64,000 nt of DNA from Candidatus Melainabacteria bacterium (GTDB lineage Bacteria; Cyanobacteriota; Vampirovibrionia; Obscuribacterales; Obscuribacteraceae): positions 110,037-174,036 of the forward strand of contig PLXC01000094.1 of NCBI GenBank assembly GCA_003151275.1. Reading direction: 5' to 3'. Below are positions 17,689 to 26,313 of this stretch, piece by piece (position 1 is the first letter of the stretch; every line of letters begins with the position of its first letter). The notes under the pieces are model-generated. The model did not search any database, was not told where the DNA came from, and saw only the letters and a list, made by a program, of their open reading frames with translations. Made by a program: the position numbers and the translations under genes.

Positions 17689-17716
17689 ACTTGGGAGACC
17701 GGCGGCTCAAACTTGG
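17673..17716. repeat. Two tandem copies of a 22-bp repeat
   Basis: 17673-17694 and 17695-17716 match at 20 of 22 positions (unit begins GAGACCGG and ends AAACTTGG). It sits where the RES pseudogene loses homology, 35 bp before the kinase gene, and may mark the truncation junction. Confidence 0.7.
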
Positions 17717-17750
17717 GTATAAGTGATGTAGGTCCTGACCAGAGTGCGCG

Positions 17751-19850
17751 ATGGACACAATGAAAACAGATCCCAATGCGGCAAGACCGAGCTCCAACGG
17801 AGGCGGCAATTCTTCCGCCGCCCGCCATCCGCTCAATGTCCAATTTGAACCGGGCGACATGGTAGCCGAGCGTTATCAAATCATCTCGGTTCTGGGTCGA
17901 GGCGGGTTTGGTTGCGTATACAAAGTATTGCAAGTTCTTCTGAAGAAAGAGTTTGCTCTCAAGACTCTGAATCCAATCAACACCTCGGAAATAACCATCC
18001 TGCGGTTGCACAAAGAAGCGCAAGCTGCAAGCCGCTTGGATCACCCCAACCTGGTTCGGGCTGTGGATTTCGGCATGCTCGAAGACTCGCAACCTTATCT
18101 TGTGATGGACCTGGTGGAAGGTCCAACGCTTAGCCAATACCTGAAACAAAATGGCAAAGCACCATTGAGAACGGCACTGCAGTTATTCTTGCCGCTGTGC
18201 AATGCGTTAGCATACGCGCACCAACAAGGCGTCGTTCACAGGGATTTAAAGCCCAGCAACGTAATCCTTGCTGCAGATGATTCGGGGCAACATCAATACG
18301 TTCCGAAAATAGTAGATTTCGGCATCGCCAAGCTTCAGTCGTCCGAGTTGTCGCGGGCAATGACTCTAACTACAACCGGCGAAATCTTCGGAACGCCGCT
18401 GTACATGAGCCCGGAGCAATGTATGGGAGCGGGCGTCGATGGTCGCAGTGATATTTATGCCCTGGGCTGCATGTTGTTTGAGACACTAACCGGCGCACCA
18501 CCTTTTTCCGGAAGCAATCCACTCGAAATTATGATGCAGCACGGTACCGGAGTTGTGCCTTCACTGAAGGAAGCGTCGCTTGGCGAGACATTTCCCCCAG
18601 CGCTCGAGCGTGTGATCCATCGGATGCTCGCTAAGGATCCCAAAGATCGATACCAAGACTGTTCGGCTGTGGCTGTAGATCTCGCTGCGATAGATCGTGG
18701 CGACTTCGGGCTAATAAGCGACTCACCAACTGCAATTCTGCTGCGACAACAACGTCGACAGCAAGTATCTTCTTCACTGCTCTTTGCTGTCATGGGCATC
18801 ATCGGTGGTGCCTCCATCGGCTATGCAGCGCACCAATATTTAACACCATCACAACCTGTGCAAAGTGTTGCCAAGGTAGTTGATGAAGGTAAGGGCTTTT
18901 TGGGGCTAGACACGCGCTTCACCTACTACTCGAAAATCGAAGATGGTAAAAAAATCTTTGAGTTTCCTGGGTTCCTTAGGCATAAGTTGGGCGACATTCT
19001 CTGGTGGCAATCTGGCAAGTTGCATTCTGTTCCTGCCATTAAAATCCAACAAGTGCCCAAAGATGCAAAGCTTATATTCAGGGTGGAGGGCGACATATTG
19101 GTATCACCCGACTTGTGGGCGCGCTTTCATCGTCTAGAATTTCAGGGCATCCTCGTTGATCTCCATAGTTGCTACGTTGAAGAAGAGGCGTTGAATCAAT
19201 CCATCCATGAGATTACTCAACAACCGAACCTTCAAATTCTGACTCTCTACAAGAAAGTAATGTCGCGAAAAACATTTTTGGGTATAGGCGGTTTATCACA
19301 GCTTCGCTGGTTCGACGCGACCGTTATCAGTGTTGATGACAGCGAAATTAAAGGCGAAGTTTTAGCGAAACTTCCGAATTTGCAGAATCTCCGTGTCTTG
19401 CGCTTGGAGCTAGTCGAGGATATAACCCCTGCCTTGATTGAATTGTCTAAACGGAATTCACTGCGCAGACTCTCACTACCTCACAATAAGTTGACTGAAA
19501 GCGATCTCAAACTGATAACCAAACTACAGTCAGTTGAAGTCTTGAGTTTGACTAGGAACGATCTGCAGAAGTTGAAGATAGACGTTCTGGCGGAACTCGG
19601 AAAAATGCCGAACCTCAAAAAAGTCATCGTGGATGCGGAAGTGTTGAGCTCAGCCAAGCCACAAACTTTGAGCAAACTAACCGGATTGTTGATCTTGACG
19701 GACAACGCACAACTGCCAGAGCCCATCAGACAAGCCATCGCGGGTAATGCTGGTCTCAAGGTAATTCAAGATTCAGCCCTGAAAAAGAGAGATGGCGATT
19801 GGTTTGATCCGTCTATAGAAGACCCCGAACCAATTATTGGTTCGAAGTAG
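17751..19850 (+). CDS. Hanks-type Ser/Thr protein kinase with transmembrane helix and leucine-rich repeats
   Basis: 699 residues. The kinase domain (about 43-310) has GRGGFGCVYKV glycine loop, FALKTL lysine, HRDLKPSN catalytic loop, DFGIAK and TPLYMSPE activation end, so it looks active. A membrane helix follows at about 345-365 (SLLFAVMGIIGGASIGYAA). The outer part (about 480-660) contains leucine-rich repeats such as LPNLQNLRVLRLELVEDITPAL and LRRLSLPHNKLTESDLKLI. This layout is a bacterial receptor-like kinase: cytoplasmic kinase, external sensor. The ligand and targets are unknown. A second kinase with similar parts is at 41900-44542. Confidence 0.88.
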   Translation: MDTMKTDPNAARPSSNGGGNSSAARHPLNVQFEPGDMVAERYQIISVLGRGGFGCVYKVLQVLLKKEFALKTLNPINTSEITILRLHKEAQAASRLDHPNLVRAVDFGMLEDSQPYLVMDLVEGPTLSQYLKQNGKAPLRTALQLFLPLCNALAYAHQQGVVHRDLKPSNVILAADDSGQHQYVPKIVDFGIAKLQSSELSRAMTLTTTGEIFGTPLYMSPEQCMGAGVDGRSDIYALGCMLFETLTGAPPFSGSNPLEIMMQHGTGVVPSLKEASLGETFPPALERVIHRMLAKDPKDRYQDCSAVAVDLAAIDRGDFGLISDSPTAILLRQQRRQQVSSSLLFAVMGIIGGASIGYAAHQYLTPSQPVQSVAKVVDEGKGFLGLDTRFTYYSKIEDGKKIFEFPGFLRHKLGDILWWQSGKLHSVPAIKIQQVPKDAKLIFRVEGDILVSPDLWARFHRLEFQGILVDLHSCYVEEEALNQSIHEITQQPNLQILTLYKKVMSRKTFLGIGGLSQLRWFDATVISVDDSEIKGEVLAKLPNLQNLRVLRLELVEDITPALIELSKRNSLRRLSLPHNKLTESDLKLITKLQSVEVLSLTRNDLQKLKIDVLAELGKMPNLKKVIVDAEVLSSAKPQTLSKLTGLLILTDNAQLPEPIRQAIAGNAGLKVIQDSALKKRDGDWFDPSIEDPEPIIGSK

Positions 19851-19895
19851 TGCTGATTCTTAGTGATTGACTCTTTTTAAGCGATAATCAAATGC

Positions 19896-20024
19896 ATGGC
19901 TACGATTTCGAAATTAGAAATCATTGATGCGTTAGAGGACCTTGGTCGGCTAGCGGCGGCTCAACAAGTTACGCTCGAACTCATTCCCAGCAAGAAATCT
20001 GGGACAGCCTCGCTCCATTTATAG
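19896..20024 (+). CDS. Short ORF, possible remnant of a larger gene
   Basis: 42 codons, beginning MATISKLEIIDALEDLG. The N-terminus (ALEDLGRLAAAQQVTLELI) resembles the opening helix of some nucleotidyltransferase-fold proteins, but the frame stops where a catalytic domain would begin. It could be a truncated remnant or a chance frame; no strong ribosome site is visible. Confidence 0.25.
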   Translation: MATISKLEIIDALEDLGRLAAAQQVTLELIPSKKSGTASLHL

Positions 20025-20093
20025 TGCCCGGCTGCGAATTGAAAGCAAAGTATGACGTACAGCATCGAAACAGCTGCGTCGATCTTTGTTCGA

Positions 20094-20123
20094 TGCCGGC
20101 TAGGGAGCCGGCGCTCCCGGGTA
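20094..20123. repeat. GC-rich interspersed hairpin repeat, intergenic copy
   Basis: The sequence contains GCCGGC followed by GGGAGC-CGGC-GCTCCC, a 6-bp stem with a 4-nt loop. Near-identical copies are inside the GT9 gene at 22394-22517, and diverged ones in the tract at 55.7-55.85 kb, so this is a dispersed element of the genome. Confidence 0.7.
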
Positions 20124-20126
20124 GAC

Positions 20127-20156
20127 AAAAACGTGCCGCTCGACTCGAGCAGCACG
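20127..20156 (-). terminator. Rho-independent terminator of the small gene at 20184-20420
   Basis: On the minus strand the stem GCTCG/CGAGC (loop of 3) extends across one mismatch into CGTGC/GCACG and is followed at once by five T residues. It lies 28 bp beyond the stop of the 78-residue gene and supports that gene as real. Confidence 0.7.
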
Positions 20157-20183
20157 CATAAGAATGATTCTTTCGAAAGGCGA

Positions 20184-20420
20184 TTAGACTGTGGCCAACT
20201 CACGTTCAGTGCCAGCTTTGTGACGGTCATGGGCAACCTTGCGAGGACGGTTGAGGTGATCCATGAAACGACGATGAGCCAATGTGTCGATCTGAGACTG
20301 AGAAGTCTTATCCGGAACAGACAACACAAACTCGTCGGTTTTTTGTACCTTCGGTCTGTGAGCAAATTTACCAACTAGATAAAGGTAACCACCGCGAGTA
20401 GCATAAACGTAATGGATCAT
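20184..20420 (-). CDS. Small hypothetical protein (78 residues)
   Basis: Begins MIHYVYATRGGYLYLVGKF. The ATG at 20420 has an AGAAAGG ribosome site 8-9 nt upstream, preferable to the first in-frame start at 20519. The sequence is basic and soluble: KVQKTDEFVLSVPDKTSQSQ, then a His/Arg-rich tail (HRRFMDHLNRPRKVAHDRHK). No family recognised. A clean terminator follows, so it is a monocistronic gene. Confidence 0.55.
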   Translation of the reverse strand: MIHYVYATRGGYLYLVGKFAHRPKVQKTDEFVLSVPDKTSQSQIDTLAHRRFMDHLNRPRKVAHDRHKAGTERELATV

Positions 20421-20642
20421 GTTGCCTGCCTTTCTGACTATCTGCCGGGATTGGTATGTAGCCAGCACCATAATAGCGTGATCGCAGAAAAGTTGCTGGG
20501 TAGCAGCTGCGAACCGCACATACTGTACACCAAGTCATAGTAGGCGCGAAGTGCTATTTCAAGAGGAATAATAACAATGTCTGAAGCTTTCTCGTTGCAT
20601 TGCGTAGATCGGCATTCTGTGCGGATCTTCGCTGACAAAGAA

Positions 20643-21854
20643 TTATTGAGATTCGCTAAGGATTAGTCCCAGATCATCCCCGACTTGCACAGTCACGGTG
20701 CTTTCTATATCTCCAACGGAGGCATTAACAATATCTCCAGTCTCGTTGAGGTCGACTCTGACTTGCTCTGCATCATCCGAATTGCCACGCTGGGCAATGA
20801 TTCTTGTTTGCTTGTACGGTCCGATTTTGATCCTCGACTGCTTGACGGTGACGATGTAACCCTTATGTTGCAATATCTTTGCAACCTTGAAAGCCAAGCC
20901 TGGTTTGGAACTTGCGTTTTGAATTGTGACGCGCATTTCGTTACGTAGAGACGTTACAAAACTAGATCCCATCAGCCGGCCGACTATACCTCTTATCTCT
21001 GCTTTGCTCGAATTCCAACCGCCAGTTCCGCTGAAGTTGCCCGGAAGCATTGCCATGGTTTGATTCTTCTTCGGTATGGCGCGCACGAATGTCGCCATCG
21101 ACATCATGTCGGCGACACTCAAGTCGGTCGAAACATATTGGTTTGCGATCTCGATAAGCCTCGGGAGATGGCTCCAGGAGTCAGGTTGGAGGGCCTTGGC
21201 CAGCACAGCCCTTATGAAGATTTGTTGACGCTGCACTCGGCCGATGTCACCAAGCGCATCATGCCTGAAGCGCACGAAGCCCATAGCCTGGTTCCCCGTC
21301 AGGGTATGCGGACCTGGTTCGAGGTCTATCTTTAGCTTCGCCGTCCAATCCATATAGTGCATCTTCGCGGGCACGTCCACGGTGATACCGCCAAGTTCGT
21401 TGACCAGTTCGACCAAGCCGTGCACATTCATTACCACATAATGGTCGACAGGAATCTGCAGAAGGCTGCTTACGGCGCGCACAGCCAGATTCGGACCGCC
21501 GATAGCATTAGCCGCATTGATCTTCTGAACGCCGTTGTCGGGAATCAGCGCTTCGGTGTCGCGCGGAATCGAGAGTATGCCTAGCGCATCGCGAATTGGA
21601 TCCAATCGACATACCATAATGGTGTCAGATCGTCCGGTGAATGCATTCTGATCTATTTTTTTATTGCGCCTACCCAAGTCGGTGTAAACCACGTCTGTAC
21701 CGAGCAAAAGCACGGTCGTCGGCTCAGTCAGACTGCCAAGCCGCAAGGAAGGTGGTATCAGAGTCGGCTTGAAATACAAAGTCAAAATGTAGCCGACCAC
21801 GCCCCCAACAAGGGCGCAGATAAGTAAAACGAGAGACCAGTTTGTCGGACGCAA
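20643..21854 (-). CDS. LytR-CpsA-Psr family protein with LytR C-terminal domain
   Basis: 403 residues. One N-terminal membrane helix (WSLVLLICALVGGVVGYIL) is followed by the LCP domain: VLLLGTD, GRSDTIMVCRLDP, LGILSIPRDT, KINAANAIGG, DHYVVMNVHGLVELVNELGGI and FRHDALGDIGRVQRQQ, which contains the Arg/Asp residues that bind the polyprenyl-pyrophosphate substrate. The C-terminal MRVTIQNASSKPGLAFKVAKIL is the LytR_C domain. LCP enzymes attach glycopolymers to peptidoglycan at the outer face of the membrane. The start is a TTG with AGGA upstream. It diverges from the GT9 gene with only 34 bp between. Confidence 0.9.
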   Translation of the reverse strand: MRPTNWSLVLLICALVGGVVGYILTLYFKPTLIPPSLRLGSLTEPTTVLLLGTDVVYTDLGRRNKKIDQNAFTGRSDTIMVCRLDPIRDALGILSIPRDTEALIPDNGVQKINAANAIGGPNLAVRAVSSLLQIPVDHYVVMNVHGLVELVNELGGITVDVPAKMHYMDWTAKLKIDLEPGPHTLTGNQAMGFVRFRHDALGDIGRVQRQQIFIRAVLAKALQPDSWSHLPRLIEIANQYVSTDLSVADMMSMATFVRAIPKKNQTMAMLPGNFSGTGGWNSSKAEIRGIVGRLMGSSFVTSLRNEMRVTIQNASSKPGLAFKVAKILQHKGYIVTVKQSRIKIGPYKQTRIIAQRGNSDDAEQVRVDLNETGDIVNASVGDIESTVTVQVGDDLGLILSESQ

Positions 21855-21888
21855 TCTCGATATCCTAATGTAGAGTCTGGGATATTAT

Positions 21889-23130
21889 ATGAAGATGATT
21901 CCAAGGTTACATAAGACAAACAAAATACTGGCCATAAATTTTGGCGGCATCGGCGACGAAGTTCTCTTCTTGCCTACTCTCAAAACGCTTCGTGAAGCTT
22001 ATCCCGATGCGCACATCACGCTTATGTTGGAGCCTCGCTCTCAATCAATTAAACAAATCACCAATCTTATAGATGACACAGTAACGTTTGACATCAAAAA
22101 GCGACCGCTCTTCCTGGCAGATATTGTCGAGGTTGTTCATCTTATCCAAGATGGTGAGTATGAGCTGGTTTTGTCATCTGGCAGTTCGAAGATGGTGTCG
22201 ATTCTTTTGTTCTTAGGCGGATCAACCTGGCGGATTGGCTATGACTCAGGTCCGCTTTCCAGGCTGTTGTTGACTCATCCAGTCCGGTTGAATCGCGAAC
22301 AGTATGCGTCGGACATGTATCACGATCTGGCGGCCTGTCTTGTGGAACCCACAGCTAGAGGGCGATTCGGAACGCCAGCGAATCAAGGCGAAATGCCGGC
22401 TGGGAAGCCCGCCCTCCCAGGATCGCGATTAGTTGAAGAGCAGCGCCCTTACGATAAAGTGCCGGCTGGGGAGCCGGCGCTCCCGGGCTCGACTGACGAG
22501 CCGGCGCTCCCACGATCCCAAACCATTCCAGAGATAGACATACCTGCCGACAGCATAGCGCGCATGGAAGATTTCTTGCGCATGAGTGATACCAAAGGCG
22601 ATGCTAGAAAGGTGTTGCTACACCCGGGCACGAGTCGTTTGGCTGTTGAAAAAGGAATCATCAAAACTTGGGAAATCAATGACTGGATCGAGCTTATCAA
22701 CAAGCTCAACGCTGATTCGACAATGCAACCTATTCTTGCCGGTGGTCCCGACGACATCGAAATAATTCAGTCGATCCAAGCCAACTTGCCACCAGATTCC
22801 AAACTTATATCATCAGCGGGAAAAACCAAGAGCCTAGCTGATCTTGCTGCTTTGACAAAGCTTTGCGATGTGCTTGTTTGTGTCGACTCAGCCCCCATGC
22901 ACATCGCAGTGGGCGCTCAGAAGCCAGTTGTAGCAATGTTCGGACCAACAGACGAAGCGAAGCTACTGCCGAAACATCCACTCTTCAAAGCATTGCGAGC
23001 TGCTACGGCTTACCCGCCGACTCTAGCCGTTCGCGGCGTTCAGCTTCCGCCAAGTACTGTGTTCCAGTCTGTGAAGGATTTATTGAAGGAATTGACAGTC
23101 CAAGAAAACTCTCCGGCACTTCACCGTTAA
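21889..23130 (+). CDS. GT9 heptosyltransferase-like glycosyltransferase with repeat insertion
   Basis: 413 residues of GT-B fold. The N-terminal domain opens KILAINFGGIGDEVLFLPTLKTLREAYPDAH. The C-terminal domain has the family signature LLHPGTSR, then ILAGGPDD, and LTKLCDVLVCVDSAPMHIAVG with PVVAMFGPTDE. At about residues 165-210, between the domains, the sequence is low-complexity and Pro/Gly/Ala-rich (MPAGKPALPG, VPAGEPALPG, DEPALPRSQ). It is encoded by three copies of the genome's hairpin repeat. GT9 enzymes transfer sugars to LPS or other envelope glycans. The last 128 bp overlap, antisense, the end of the response-regulator gene. Confidence 0.85.
   Translation: MKMIPRLHKTNKILAINFGGIGDEVLFLPTLKTLREAYPDAHITLMLEPRSQSIKQITNLIDDTVTFDIKKRPLFLADIVEVVHLIQDGEYELVLSSGSSKMVSILLFLGGSTWRIGYDSGPLSRLLLTHPVRLNREQYASDMYHDLAACLVEPTARGRFGTPANQGEMPAGKPALPGSRLVEEQRPYDKVPAGEPALPGSTDEPALPRSQTIPEIDIPADSIARMEDFLRMSDTKGDARKVLLHPGTSRLAVEKGIIKTWEINDWIELINKLNADSTMQPILAGGPDDIEIIQSIQANLPPDSKLISSAGKTKSLADLAALTKLCDVLVCVDSAPMHIAVGAQKPVVAMFGPTDEAKLLPKHPLFKALRAATAYPPTLAVRGVQLPPSTVFQSVKDLLKELTVQENSPALHR
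22394..22517 (+). repeat. Three GC-rich hairpin repeats inside the GT9 coding region
   Basis: Copies at 22394-22421 (one hairpin arm altered), 22460-22491 (intact GGGAGC-CGGC-GCTCCC) and a partial at 22498-22517. All keep the reading frame, encoding PAGKPALPG, PAGEPALPG and EPALPRS. Same element as at 20094-20123. Confidence 0.8.
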
Positions 23131-24130
23131 CGAGCAATTGACCGTCTTCTCCGATCACAGAGATAAGCGCGTTGACCATTTTGGGGTCGAATTGAGTTCC
23201 AGATTTTTCGCGCAGTTCAGCGATTGCCTTGTGATGTCCGATCGCCTTGCGATAAGGCCGGTCGGTTGTCATGGCGTCATAGGCATCTGCGACAAGAATG
23301 ATTCTTGCACCAAGCGGAATTTCGTCACCCTTGAGTCCGTCAGGATAGCCGGAGCCATCCAAAAATTCGTGATGGTGCAAAACGAATTCGCGCGCACGCA
23401 CTAATCCGCTCAACTCACCGATAATTTGAGCGCTCTTGACCGGATGCTCAGACATGATTTTGTGCTCTTCAGGTGTGAGCTTGGCTGGTTTCCAGAGAAT
23501 TGACTCGGGCACGCCGATTTTGCCGATGTCATGCAGAACGCCTGCCAACTCGACATCTTTCAAAGTTTCAAGAGGAAGACCAAGTGCCCTTCCAATCAAC
23601 ACGGCGAACCGGCTCACTCTCAAACTGTGTCCGGAAGTGTAATCGCACTTCGCGTCCAAAGCGTCTGCAAGCGCCCTGATCGCCCCGGTGGAGAGCTCCT
23701 CAAGTTGCGCAAAAGCGGCTTTAAGTTCGCCAATCAAGCGAATATTGTTTTCCTTCAGTTCATAGGTCTCAAGAGCGCGCTTGACTGTCAGTCGCAACTC
23801 GTCTGCGTCCCACGGCTTCGGAATGTATTTGTAGACATGCCCGGCGTTGATCGCGTCGATTAGCGCCTGAACATCGGTATAGCCGGTGATCAAAATTTTG
23901 ATGGCGTCCGGGCGAATCTCAATTGATTTCTCAAGAAGCTGAACGCCAGTCATCATTGGCATACGCTGGTCGGTGATAATCAAACTGACATCATGCTCCA
24001 GCAGCGCCTTGACGGCTTCTTCGCCACTCATGCAGAGAATCGATTCGTGCTCATCGCCCAAAACGCGGTTGAGCAGCCGAACATTTGCTATTTCGTCGTC
24101 AACAACCAGAATTTTGTGTCGCCTTGCCAT
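23003..24130 (-). CDS. Response regulator with HD-GYP cyclic-di-GMP phosphodiesterase domain
   Basis: 375 residues from the ATG at 24130, which has GGAG 8 nt upstream (an in-frame start at 24163 is less likely). The receiver domain has ILVVDDE, the phospho-acceptor Asp in LIITDQRMP and KPWDADEL. The output domain has HSLRVSRFA, the HD pair in VLHDIGKIG, HHHEFLDGSGYPDGL and LVADAYDAMT, all HD-GYP hallmarks. It should hydrolyse c-di-GMP when phosphorylated. It lies 51 bp downstream of a histidine kinase gene on the same strand, its probable partner. Confidence 0.92.
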   Translation of the reverse strand: MARRHKILVVDDEIANVRLLNRVLGDEHESILCMSGEEAVKALLEHDVSLIITDQRMPMMTGVQLLEKSIEIRPDAIKILITGYTDVQALIDAINAGHVYKYIPKPWDADELRLTVKRALETYELKENNIRLIGELKAAFAQLEELSTGAIRALADALDAKCDYTSGHSLRVSRFAVLIGRALGLPLETLKDVELAGVLHDIGKIGVPESILWKPAKLTPEEHKIMSEHPVKSAQIIGELSGLVRAREFVLHHHEFLDGSGYPDGLKGDEIPLGARIILVADAYDAMTTDRPYRKAIGHHKAIAELREKSGTQFDPKMVNALISVIGEDGQLLVNGEVPESFLGLSIPSINPSQTGTQYLAEAERRERLESAGKP

Positions 24131-24181
24131 CAGTGATCTCCGTTGGGCGGTTGCCAACCGCAAATTACGACCAAGCTTTCT

Positions 24182-26311
24182 CTAGTCTGGGTCAAGAGCC
24201 GAATCTTGTACAGTCCTCACCAAGTCCGAAGGTCTGGCATAAATCGGGATTTCTACCCGAAATGTCGTTCCCTGGTTAGGCGATGATTCGCAGAAGATCT
24301 GCCCGCCATGCCGTTCGATGATCGAATGGCAAATAGACAAACCTAACCCCGTTCCTTGACCAACTGGTTTGGTGGTGAAGAAAGGTTCAAAAATTTTACT
24401 CTGAACCTCTGGTTTAATACCAGACCCATTGTCAGAAATAGAAGTTACAACTTTATCGTGATCGACTTCAGTTCTGATTGTCACCTTTGGCTCAGGAACC
24501 GAACCCATAGCCTGCGCGGCGTTTGAGAGAAGATTCATCCAAACCTGATTGAGTTGCCCTGGATAGCAGAGAACGGGTGGAATGTTTGCAAAGTCAGTTT
24601 CGACGGGGATTTTGTCGCGTCCGTAAAATTCGGAAAGAATTTTCAAAGTCGACTCGATGCCCTCCTGAATCGATGCTTCCTTCAGTTCGGCTTCGTCGAG
24701 GCGGCTAAAACTGCGTAAGTTGCGGATAATATGCCTGATTCTGTCAGCTCCTTCATTGAGGTCAGCGAGAATATTGTCCAGGTCAGTAACCAGGAAGTCG
24801 TATTTGAGGGACTTCTTCAACCCGTCGAACTCTCCTTTCTGATCGCTCTGGATTTTATCGACAGCGCCAATTATCCTTTTTAGATCTTCAAAATATTCAC
24901 GCAGGTACGGCAAATTGCCGTGAACGAAGTTAATCGGATTGTTCAATTCGTGGGCAATGCCAGCAACTAAACGACCCAGCGACGCCATCTTTTCCTGATG
25001 GATCAGTTGTGACTGAACCGTCCTCAACTCTGAATTCTTGGCGTCCAGATTGAGATTTTTGTGCAGCAAATCTTTGTTCTTGCGCGAAAGCTGGTCAACC
25101 AACTCAGCATGCTCAATGGCAACGACAACTTGTCCTGCCACAGACTTGATCAAATCGAGTTCAGAAGCAACCCACTGCCGCTTGTTATCACGTTCACCGA
25201 TCAGCAACACACCTTTTGACTCATCGGCATACATCATTGGTTGGATCACCAACGAGCTGAAGTTGAGGCGTTCAACCTCCTCCTTGATCGGCTTGAAAGT
25301 CTCATGTTTACCGGGGTTTCGGAAGACAAAGACCTTGATCAAATTGTTGTTCACCGGATCGCGCTCATAGTTAGATTTGTTTTCCAAAACAAACGCACAG
25401 ACAACTGAGTTGAAGATGCCGCGGGAATCTCCGTTATCTGACTTCAAGGCCGAGCTGATCGATTCACACACCACCGGCGGTTCGTCAGGATAGGAGCTGT
25501 GACAAACAATCGCGCAACTGCTCACTTGCAATGCCCGACCCAACTCATCCACAGCAGTTTCGAAAATCTGATTCAGGTCGAGGGTGCTACGCAAGGCTGA
25601 GTTGATGGAATTGATCAAGAGTTCGCGAGCAGCCTGTCCTTTCACTTCGTTGACTAACTGTTCATTAGCTTTGAGCTGCTCTCTGAGCCGGTTTGCGCCC
25701 TGTTCAGCCAACCCCGACATGTATTCACAGAAGCGTCCCCAAATAAATGCGACGCTAACCAGCAGTGCGCTTCGACCAAGAATGCGCCGCCACAATTGCT
25801 CCGAATATGCGGCAGCGAGCCCAGCTGCTTTATCCGGGTCGACCAAGTAGGGAAGCAGACTGGCATTTTCAGCCAGCAAAATACCGACATATGAGAGTGA
25901 GACGAAAAGCGCTGTGCGCGTGATTCCTTCTCTTCCAAACGTATAACTGGAAAGCAAAATGGGCAACAAATATAAAACGTAGAGATCTGATTCGACCCCA
26001 CGAGTGAAGTGGACAAGTCCAGTCAAAGCAAGCACATCAGATCCAATTAGCACCGCATTCAGTATCGCTAATTGCTGGTCGGTCGACAAGAGTCGCACCT
26101 TGAGTGCGAGCAAAGCTGTGCCAGCATATGCTAGTACGGAAATGATGAGCACAAGAACGGGCTGGTAATCGAAGTCTGTGCGTGTATAAAGTCCGATACC
26201 AATGGAGAGAAACATGCCGACAGCGGCGAAGGCGAGCCTGAAAAAAAGCAGCTTCTCCGTCTTTAGATAGAGATCCGAAACTGGCTCTAGAACAATGACT
26301 TCATCGGTCAT
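24182..26311 (-). CDS. Membrane sensor histidine kinase with GAF domain
   Basis: 709 residues. Five to six membrane helices (about 22-205) are followed by a coiled segment, a GAF-like domain (about 230-415, GRALQVSSCAIVCHSS to QVVVAIEHAELV) and a coiled coil. The H-box is MASLGRLVAGIAHELNNPINF, and the ATPase domain has NQVWMNLLSNAAQAMG, ISDNGSGI and GQGTGLGLSI. The catalytic His and N, G1 and G2 boxes are present. Only 2 bp separate it from the upstream TPR gene, and the HD-GYP regulator follows, giving one signalling operon. The stimulus is unknown. Confidence 0.92.
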   Translation of the reverse strand: MTDEVIVLEPVSDLYLKTEKLLFFRLAFAAVGMFLSIGIGLYTRTDFDYQPVLVLIISVLAYAGTALLALKVRLLSTDQQLAILNAVLIGSDVLALTGLVHFTRGVESDLYVLYLLPILLSSYTFGREGITRTALFVSLSYVGILLAENASLLPYLVDPDKAAGLAAAYSEQLWRRILGRSALLVSVAFIWGRFCEYMSGLAEQGANRLREQLKANEQLVNEVKGQAARELLINSINSALRSTLDLNQIFETAVDELGRALQVSSCAIVCHSSYPDEPPVVCESISSALKSDNGDSRGIFNSVVCAFVLENKSNYERDPVNNNLIKVFVFRNPGKHETFKPIKEEVERLNFSSLVIQPMMYADESKGVLLIGERDNKRQWVASELDLIKSVAGQVVVAIEHAELVDQLSRKNKDLLHKNLNLDAKNSELRTVQSQLIHQEKMASLGRLVAGIAHELNNPINFVHGNLPYLREYFEDLKRIIGAVDKIQSDQKGEFDGLKKSLKYDFLVTDLDNILADLNEGADRIRHIIRNLRSFSRLDEAELKEASIQEGIESTLKILSEFYGRDKIPVETDFANIPPVLCYPGQLNQVWMNLLSNAAQAMGSVPEPKVTIRTEVDHDKVVTSISDNGSGIKPEVQSKIFEPFFTTKPVGQGTGLGLSICHSIIERHGGQIFCESSPNQGTTFRVEIPIYARPSDLVRTVQDSALDPD

Positions 26312-26313
26312 TG

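Noticed and set aside
19961..20374. 137-codon minus-strand frame overlapping the 78-residue gene
   Set aside because: It crosses the terminator hairpin and the GC-rich repeat and lacks a ribosome site; the 20184-20420 frame fits start and terminator better.
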